Source: an uncultured bacterium
GTDB taxonomy: Bacteria; Patescibacteriota; Minisyncoccia; Phycocordibacterales; PALSA-1337
Direction: 5' to 3'
Assembly (NCBI GenBank): GCA_903868845.1
Contig: CAIPWS010000065.1
Span: 1 to 9,939 of the forward strand
DNA: 9,939 nt
Position numbers and translations under genes: made by a program. Below are positions 5,362-9,939 of this stretch, piece after piece. The notes under the pieces are model-generated. The model worked only from the letters and a program-made list of their open reading frames with translations, searched no databases and was not told the DNA's origin. How positions within the stretch are numbered: position 1 is the stretch's first letter; the number at the start of each line of letters is the position of its first letter.

Positions 5362-7221
5362 ATGGACGACAACCGTATTACATATTTTGCAGAGACCGAC
5401 GCCCGAAATAAAAAGGTCAAATTTGGTATAAAAGCCAAAGACCGTACTCGTCACGTCTACGTTATAGGTAAGACGGGTATGGGTAAATCTTGTCTCTTGG
5501 AAAATATGGCCGTTCAAGATATTCAAAATGGTGAAGGTCTTTGTTTCATCGATCCTCACGGAAAGACTACAGACTTGTTGCTCGAGTATGTTCCGAAGGA
5601 TCGCATAAAGGATGTTATACATATTGCGCCTTTCGATACTGAATTTCCTATTTCATTTAACGTTCTAGAAAGTGTCGACCCAGAAAAGAGACACCTTGTT
5701 GTCTCGGGTCTTATGAGTACATTCAAAAAGATTTGGGTGGATGCTTGGTCAGCACGTATGGAATATATTTTGACAAATACTCTCTTGGCCCTTCTTGAAT
5801 GTCCCGGTTCAACTCTTCTAGGTGTGAACAAGATGCTTTCGGACAAAGAATATCGTAAGGAAGTTGTGTCGAAGGTCCAAGACCCATCTGTTAAAACTTT
5901 TTGGGTAAAAGAATTTGCCAACTATACAGAACGTATGGCTGCTGAAGCTGTGCCTTCTATTCAAAACAAGGTCGGTCAATTTACCGCAAATCCACTTATT
6001 CGTAATATGATCGGTCAGCCAGTTTCTTCTTTTGATTTCCGTCAGGCTATGGATACGAAGAAGATTCTTATCATAAACTTGTCCAAGGGACGTATCGGTG
6101 ACGACAATATGAAACTTCTCGGAGGTCTCCTTGTTACGAAGATATATCTTGCAGCCATGTCACGTGCTGACGTTCCAGACCGAGTACTCAAGACTTTGCC
6201 GAACTTCTATCTTTTCGTCGATGAATTCCAAAACTTCGCCAATGCGTCCTTCGCCGATATTTTGTCCGAGGCACGTAAATATAAACTCAACCTCACGATA
6301 GCGCACCAATATGTTGAGCAGATGGATGAATTTGTAAGACCTGCCATCTTCGGTAACGTCGGTACCATGATTGTTTTTCGTGTCGGAGCTACAGACGCAG
6401 AATTTCTGGAGAAGGAGTTTGCTCCGCAATTTGAGATAGAAGATCTGGTTAACTTAGGTTTTGCACAGATATATCTCAAACTTATGATCGATGGTTTGAC
6501 CTCGTCACCATTTTCTGCAACTACTTTGCCACCTATACCACATCCAGACATCTCATATGTGAAGGAGATTATTGATTCTTCGCGTGCTCAGTTCTCACAT
6601 CCTCGTGCTCAAGTCGAGGAAGTTATCATCAAATTCCATGAAGGTGCTCCAAAGCCAGCACCAGCTCCGAAGGTTGCAGTGGCACCTAAGCCTGTTATTG
6701 CTCCGGTTGTACAGAAGCCGTCGGTCGCACCTTCTCAACCTGTTTCATACAATTCACCAAAACCTCAGCCTGTAGTGACGAAGCCAGTAGTCACGAAGCC
6801 TGTAGAAAAACCGGTTATTGCTCCTGTTCCACTTTCTACATTGGCAAAACCAGTAAAACCTGTACAACCAAATAGGGCAGACCCAAAGATTCAGACACCC
6901 AAAAATGTAAATGATCTGAAGAGTGCTTTGGCTGCTGCACTAGGAAAAGCTAAGACCGAGAAAGCAGATCAGAAAGTTGCTGAAAAAGTTGCAGAAAATA
7001 AATCCGCACAAGCGACGCAACCAACTGCGCAACCGGCTGCTCAAGAAAAAAGTGATGGTTTTCAATCGCTTGGTTCATTGAAGGATTTGAATAAAATAAT
7101 ACAGCCACAGGCAAAGGTGACACCTCCTGCACAAGCTCCAGTCTCAGCACCAGCACCCGCACCATCATCAAATGAAGTCCCAGAAGATATTTTGGCCAAA
7201 GTTTTGAAGCTAGAACAATAA
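5362..7221 (+). CDS. VirD4/TraG-like (type IV coupling-type) P-loop ATPase with Pro-rich tail
   Basis: The first 400 or so of 619 residues form a RecA-like ATPase of the VirD4/TraG/HerA group. Seen are Walker A GKTGMGKS (36-43), CFIDPHGK (61-68, typical of this group), Walker B YLFVDEFQNF (283-292) and a motif-III-like IAHQYVEQM (313-321). Such proteins are hexameric pumps that feed DNA or protein into type IV secretion channels. VirD4-type members carry N-terminal membrane helices, but here Walker A begins at residue 36 and no helix precedes it, so the protein is soluble or recruited by a partner. From about 430 the sequence becomes Pro/Lys/Val/Ala-rich with PVVTK repeats, then Lys/Ala/Gln-rich, ending in a short predicted helix, EVPEDILAKVLKLEQ, that could be a docking peptide. 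No relaxase or channel gene is in the window. A Shine-Dalgarno sequence is absent. A GT2 gene follows after 15 bases. Confidence 0.85.
   Translation: MDDNRITYFAETDARNKKVKFGIKAKDRTRHVYVIGKTGMGKSCLLENMAVQDIQNGEGLCFIDPHGKTTDLLLEYVPKDRIKDVIHIAPFDTEFPISFNVLESVDPEKRHLVVSGLMSTFKKIWVDAWSARMEYILTNTLLALLECPGSTLLGVNKMLSDKEYRKEVVSKVQDPSVKTFWVKEFANYTERMAAEAVPSIQNKVGQFTANPLIRNMIGQPVSSFDFRQAMDTKKILIINLSKGRIGDDNMKLLGGLLVTKIYLAAMSRADVPDRVLKTLPNFYLFVDEFQNFANASFADILSEARKYKLNLTIAHQYVEQMDEFVRPAIFGNVGTMIVFRVGATDAEFLEKEFAPQFEIEDLVNLGFAQIYLKLMIDGLTSSPFSATTLPPIPHPDISYVKEIIDSSRAQFSHPRAQVEEVIIKFHEGAPKPAPAPKVAVAPKPVIAPVVQKPSVAPSQPVSYNSPKPQPVVTKPVVTKPVEKPVIAPVPLSTLAKPVKPVQPNRADPKIQTPKNVNDLKSALAAALGKAKTEKADQKVAEKVAENKSAQATQPTAQPAAQEKSDGFQSLGSLKDLNKIIQPQAKVTPPAQAPVSAPAPAPSSNEVPEDILAKVLKLEQ
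6649..6867 (+). repeat. Low-complexity Pro/Lys/Val/Ala coding tract with PVVTK repeats
   Basis: This part of the ATPase gene encodes a disordered-looking tail (residues about 430-501) with alternating KP, AP and PV dipeptides. Two exact PVVTK units, each 15 bases (6769-6783 and 6784-6798), are followed by the degenerate PVEK. The pattern is an extended, rigid spacer like that of TonB-type or wall-spanning proteins; here it probably links the ATPase to its C-terminal docking helix (inference). Confidence 0.7.
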
Positions 7222-7223
7222 AA

Positions 7224-7229
7224 TATAAT
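7224..7229 (+). promoter_or_regulatory. TATAAT box seven bases before the GT2 start codon
   Basis: A perfect TATAAT is followed by AAATGAT and then the ATG at 7237, so a transcript from it would be essentially leaderless. TTGAAG (7204-7209) is a possible -35, but the spacing of 14 is short. Read-through from the ATPase gene is also possible, and in A+T-rich DNA a chance TATAAT cannot be excluded. Confidence 0.4.
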
Positions 7230-7236
7230 AAATGAT

Positions 7237-7935
7237 ATGCCAAAAATAAGTGTCATAATGCCAGTATATAATGGTGACAAATACATAGGCGAAGCTATAT
7301 CAAGCGTTTTGGCACAGACAGAAAAAGACATTGAACTCATTATCGCTGACGATGGCTCGACCGATAGAACAGAGGTCGTAGTTGCTGCATTCAAAGATCC
7401 AAGAATATTGTATTTCAAGAGACCTCACGAGGGTTTGGTTAGTACTTTGAATTTTGCTTTAACTAAAGCAAAGGCAAAATATGTAGCACGCATGGATGCG
7501 GATGATGTTGCGTATCCTGAAAGATTGTCAAAGCAATTGAAATACATGCAGGACAATAATCTGGTTCTTTGTGGTACATGGGCAGACATGATTGATGAAG
7601 ATGGTGACAAGATGGGGGATTTGAGATTTCCTCCAGTTGAGGCTGGTGCAGTAAGGTCATATGCCATACTTCACAATCCTTTCATACATCCAACAGTCAT
7701 GTTCGATAAGGATATTATTGTGAAGGCGGGTGCATATCGTCCATTCAAACACGTAGAAGACTATGAATTGTGGACAAGAATTATTTTCAAAAACAAAGTA
7801 GGAAATGTCCCAGAGAAATTGATTGCATATAGATTACATTCTTTACAGGTGACAAGAAGACAAAACAAACTCATGAGAGCAAGTTCTTATCTCGTTCGTC
7901 TTTACGCCTTACGTCGTGCTTTGCTTAGATTCTGA
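7237..7935 (+). CDS. Family 2 glycosyltransferase (GT-A fold, inverting)
   Basis: A 232-residue GT2 enzyme, transferring a sugar from a nucleotide-sugar to a glycan acceptor, probably at the cytoplasmic membrane face during surface polysaccharide synthesis. Motifs seen: KISVIMPVYNGDKYIGEAI (3-21), the nucleotide-binding IIADDGSTDRT (35-45), the metal-binding ARMDADDVAYPERL (84-97), NPFIHPTVMF (147-156), the catalytic-base region VEDYELWTR (173-181) and YRLHSLQVTR (198-207). No membrane helix is evident; the basic C-terminus (RALLRF at the end) may touch the membrane. The length is compact but complete for a soluble GT2. The start ATG has no Shine-Dalgarno sequence and sits just after TATAAT, 15 bases after the ATPase gene. 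Its last 11 bases overlap the convergent fucosyltransferase gene. Donor and acceptor sugars cannot be predicted; the adjacent glycosyltransferases suggest a role in the same glycan. Confidence 0.92.
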   Translation: MPKISVIMPVYNGDKYIGEAISSVLAQTEKDIELIIADDGSTDRTEVVVAAFKDPRILYFKRPHEGLVSTLNFALTKAKAKYVARMDADDVAYPERLSKQLKYMQDNNLVLCGTWADMIDEDGDKMGDLRFPPVEAGAVRSYAILHNPFIHPTVMFDKDIIVKAGAYRPFKHVEDYELWTRIIFKNKVGNVPEKLIAYRLHSLQVTRRQNKLMRASSYLVRLYALRRALLRF

Positions 7936-8821
7936 TCCAGTTATTCTCGAATATTCCTGAAGGATCTACGCTTTTGTCTGTGACCCAAATCTTTGGAGCT
8001 ATGACAATTTTATTTTTGTTTTGATTGAGATAAGCTGGCCACCATGCGAAGGTACTATTTGGAATAATGTTGTGCTTACAAGCCATCATCAATCTGAAAT
8101 ATCCTGAGTATTTCCATCCCGCACAGTCTTCTTCTATGTATGTCATTTTGTACTTTGTCTTGAAATTTTGTTTACTCCACGCAACATCATCTGAAAATAC
8201 AAATACATGTATGTCACCGAACTTTTCAGCTATCATCTCTAGAGCTTTCTGGTAATAATCATTATTGAGTTCGCCATAAAGTTCTTTAGCCTGCTTATTT
8301 GTTACATAGTCTGTCCTTCTGAAATTAACGCAAACAGAATTTGAGTCAGTGATTTCTTTGAGCTTGGCTTGGCATGCATCTGAGAGGGGATTTCTGAATG
8401 AGGTAAATTCTTTTATTATTTCAGCATCTATATCCTTGAAATAACCTACGTTTTGCCAAAATCCATCTAGATAGGTATCGGAAAGCTTCATGATATTTTG
8501 ATCAAGATAATATGCCTTTTTTTCATACACCATTTTATTTTTACTAGTAAATTGGCGTGTCTTATTTATAAGTACCTGCAATACGTAAGCCGGATTTCTC
8601 AAAAACTTTGGAGCCTTTGATAGTAGTGTAGTCTGTATGTTGAAGTTGAATATATCTAGCTGAAGTTCTCTATAAGTGTATTTACTCCTGGTTGGTATTC
8701 TATGATTCAGTAGAGTCAAATCCAAAATAAGATCCGTATTGTTTCTCTTGGCTATAGATTTGCCGATCGCGCATTGAAACATCTGATTTCCTAACCCACC
8801 CTGTAATTTTACTGTAATCAT
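7925..8821 (-). CDS. Family 11 glycosyltransferase (alpha-1,2-fucosyltransferase)
   Basis: GT11 enzymes move fucose from GDP-fucose onto the 2-OH of a terminal galactose, giving H-type Fuc-alpha-1,2-Gal. The 298-residue length is typical. Motifs seen: VKLQGGLGNQMFQCAIG (4-20), the family's N-terminal signature, which also fixes the start; DGFWQNVGYF (119-128); the GDP-binding region CVNFRRTDYV (164-173); VFVFSDD (206-212); and NSTFAWWPAYL (255-265). The usual HxRRGDY is altered here to NFRRTDY: the arginines and aspartate remain, but His and Gly are replaced. There is no membrane segment, so it acts in the cytoplasm on lipid-linked or soluble acceptors. It lies 20 bases downstream of the GT6-GT2 fusion gene and is very likely co-transcribed with it. 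No good Shine-Dalgarno sequence is seen (AGGTG is 21 bases away). Its 3' end overlaps the convergent GT2 by 11 bases. No GDP-fucose synthesis gene is in the window. Confidence 0.94.
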   Translation of the reverse strand: MITVKLQGGLGNQMFQCAIGKSIAKRNNTDLILDLTLLNHRIPTRSKYTYRELQLDIFNFNIQTTLLSKAPKFLRNPAYVLQVLINKTRQFTSKNKMVYEKKAYYLDQNIMKLSDTYLDGFWQNVGYFKDIDAEIIKEFTSFRNPLSDACQAKLKEITDSNSVCVNFRRTDYVTNKQAKELYGELNNDYYQKALEMIAEKFGDIHVFVFSDDVAWSKQNFKTKYKMTYIEEDCAGWKYSGYFRLMMACKHNIIPNSTFAWWPAYLNQNKNKIVIAPKIWVTDKSVDPSGIFENNWIRI

Positions 8822-8841
8822 AATTTTTATATTCGCTGCAC

Positions 8842-9939
8842 CTATTTTATTCCAAACTCATTTTTCACATCATCATACTCTGCTTTTTTGAGTGAGAGTA
8901 CGCGGGATCTAAGTTTTTCGAAGACGATAGATGATGGTCCAGACAATTCTCTCCATATACTTTGCTTATGGATTCTGTGAACATACTTCGATCCTGGAAG
9001 TAGAGCAATGTAGTTTCCAGTGCTCACCCATAGATAATTTATGAAGAAACTATCTGCAGCGTATACATTGAACATCTTATATTTTTCTAGTGTTGCAACG
9101 AAACTTTTTCTGTTCACTAGATAATTACAATTGTTTAGGAATTTTTCTATTATGTCAGTCTTGGTTATTAGTAGGTTTCTCATGTCCGCAAAATTTAGTT
9201 TTCGACCACCAAGTGAACTAAAATCAAGAAGAGGATATGCAAACGATGGGGAATATATCTCATTGTCCAGCCACTCTTTTTGATCAAATATGGCGTCGAT
9301 ATATGATTTATCAAGTGTGTTGTCAGAGTCGAACATGATAACCCAATCATTGGTACACAGCGCAACAGACTCTATCTTTGTTGCCAATACTCCGAGATTG
9401 TTTTCTCTTCGATGTATCTTTATCTTTGGACAATTTATAGATTTCACCACCTCAGTCATTTTTTTAAATGAATCTTCAGGAGAGCCGTCATCCAATATGA
9501 CTATCTCAGACACACGGTCATCTGTCGTGATATTCTTGAGGGCTTTGTGTATCATGGCCTCGCGTTTGTAGCATGTTATGGCCACGGATATTTTGCGTTT
9601 ATCGTTTGACATGCGTGGAGATCGCTTCGCCTGAAGCCTTACTGCTGGAAGTGAGCAAGTTATATTATCCTTGAACTCAAATACGGAATATATAGCACGA
9701 ACTTTAATTTTTCTGAGTAAATCTTTTATTGCACTTTTCGAAAATAGAGTATCTTTGAGACCACGTATTCTATTCAATGTTCCAAGCTGATTCTTTCTTC
9801 TTTGCATAATGATAGGCGTCCAATCCAAGCCTGATCCTTCAGGATACATGTATGAAGGTGAAAGAACTTTAACGTCATCGCGACCATTTAGGTATTTATT
9901 CCAGTGAGATTCATCATGCCAGACTGCGATGAGACCCCT
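8842..9939 (-). CDS. GT6-GT2 fusion glycosyltransferase, C-terminal part (5' end outside window)
   Basis: The frame is open from the window edge for 365 residues without a stop. Residues 2-17 read GLIAVWHDESHWNKYL, followed by VKVLSPSYMYPEG (23-35) and RRKNQ (47-51). This is the end of a GT6 enzyme (ABO A/B transferases and alpha-1,3-galactosyltransferase), whose hallmark is AVWHDESHLNKYL...KVLSPEY...KNH. The Glu at residue 10 (codon 9910-9912) is the known catalytic glutamate. After a basic linker (about 60-112), a GT2 domain follows: KISVAITCYKREAMI (116-130), IVILDDGSPED (146-156), WVIMFDSDNTLD (199-210) and a C-terminal KYVHRIHKQSIWRE. GT6 retains and GT2 inverts anomeric configuration, so one chain should form two different linkages, probably in sequence on one glycan (inference). 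An ATG at 9849 lies inside the GT6 part and is not the true start; the ATG at 9612 could start a GT2-only product. The GT11 gene follows 20 bases downstream. A sequencing error that merged two genes is possible but not indicated. Confidence 0.85.
   Translation of the reverse strand, partial: RGLIAVWHDESHWNKYLNGRDDVKVLSPSYMYPEGSGLDWTPIIMQRRKNQLGTLNRIRGLKDTLFSKSAIKDLLRKIKVRAIYSVFEFKDNITCSLPAVRLQAKRSPRMSNDKRKISVAITCYKREAMIHKALKNITTDDRVSEIVILDDGSPEDSFKKMTEVVKSINCPKIKIHRRENNLGVLATKIESVALCTNDWVIMFDSDNTLDKSYIDAIFDQKEWLDNEIYSPSFAYPLLDFSSLGGRKLNFADMRNLLITKTDIIEKFLNNCNYLVNRKSFVATLEKYKMFNVYAADSFFINYLWVSTGNYIALLPGSKYVHRIHKQSIWRELSGPSSIVFEKLRSRVLSLKKAEYDDVKNEFGIK

Noticed and set aside
6950..7418. Overlapping minus-strand frames across the ATPase tail and the GT2 start
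   Set aside because: They arise from the low-complexity Pro/Lys codons read backwards and oppose two genes with firm motifs.
9847..9849. ATG as the start of a 335-residue GT2 protein
   Set aside because: The frame stays open upstream to the window edge and encodes the GT6 WHDESH signature there, so this Met is internal.
1..9939. TGA read as glycine, as in some Patescibacteria (Gracilibacteria, Absconditabacteria)
   Set aside because: TGA ends the two-helix protein (3369-3371) and the GT2 gene (7933-7935) at sensible places, and no gene needs in-frame TGA.
1..9939. CRISPR arrays, tRNA or rRNA genes, and insertion sequences
   Set aside because: I found no regularly spaced direct repeats, cloverleaf or rRNA-like sequence, transposase motif or terminal inverted repeats.

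Overview
The window reads as chromosomal DNA of a Candidate Phyla Radiation (Patescibacteria) bacterium, most likely of the Parcubacteria/Paceibacteria group. This is inferred from A+T-rich genes (about 40% G+C in lines I counted), a short RsmI, a DUF4015 putative glycoside hydrolase encoded with a tiny two-helix membrane protein, a soluble VirD4/TraG-like ATPase with a Pro/Lys/Val tail, and several start codons that sit a few bases after a TATAAT-like box with no Shine-Dalgarno sequence. TGA is used as a stop, so this is not a lineage that recodes TGA as glycine.

Layout. Positions 2285 to 1 (minus strand) hold a leftward cluster: an ATP-grasp ligase, an NlpC/P60-like cysteine peptidase/amidase, and the N-terminus of mraY, the lipid I synthase, cut by the window edge. 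A divergent promoter block near 2300 separates it from rsmI (16S rRNA methyltransferase) on the plus strand. Next come the two-helix membrane protein and, coupled by an ATGA overlap, a membrane-anchored DUF4015 protein with a 7-residue repeat inserted in its catalytic domain. From about 4860 to 5300 lies a distinct G+C-richer unit: a 98-residue protein of unknown function with its own Shine-Dalgarno sequence and a strong terminator. It is followed by the TraG/VirD4-like ATPase and a GT2 glycosyltransferase on the plus strand. The right end is a leftward glycosyltransferase pair. The upstream gene runs off the window and is a single frame joining the C-terminal end of a GT6 (ABO-type) glycosyltransferase to a complete GT2 domain. 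The downstream gene is a GT11 alpha-1,2-fucosyltransferase.

How they may work together. The left cluster suggests peptide ligation and hydrolysis linked to cell-wall precursor synthesis. The right cluster suggests a surface glycan: GT11 makes Fuc-alpha-1,2-Gal (H-type) termini, and GT6 enzymes add Gal or GalNAc alpha-1,3 to such a galactose, which is the logic of the blood-group A/B antigens. The GT6-GT2 fusion beside GT11 is the most striking feature. The ligase/peptidase/mraY group and the compositionally odd 98-residue gene come next. Functions beyond family assignment are inferences.
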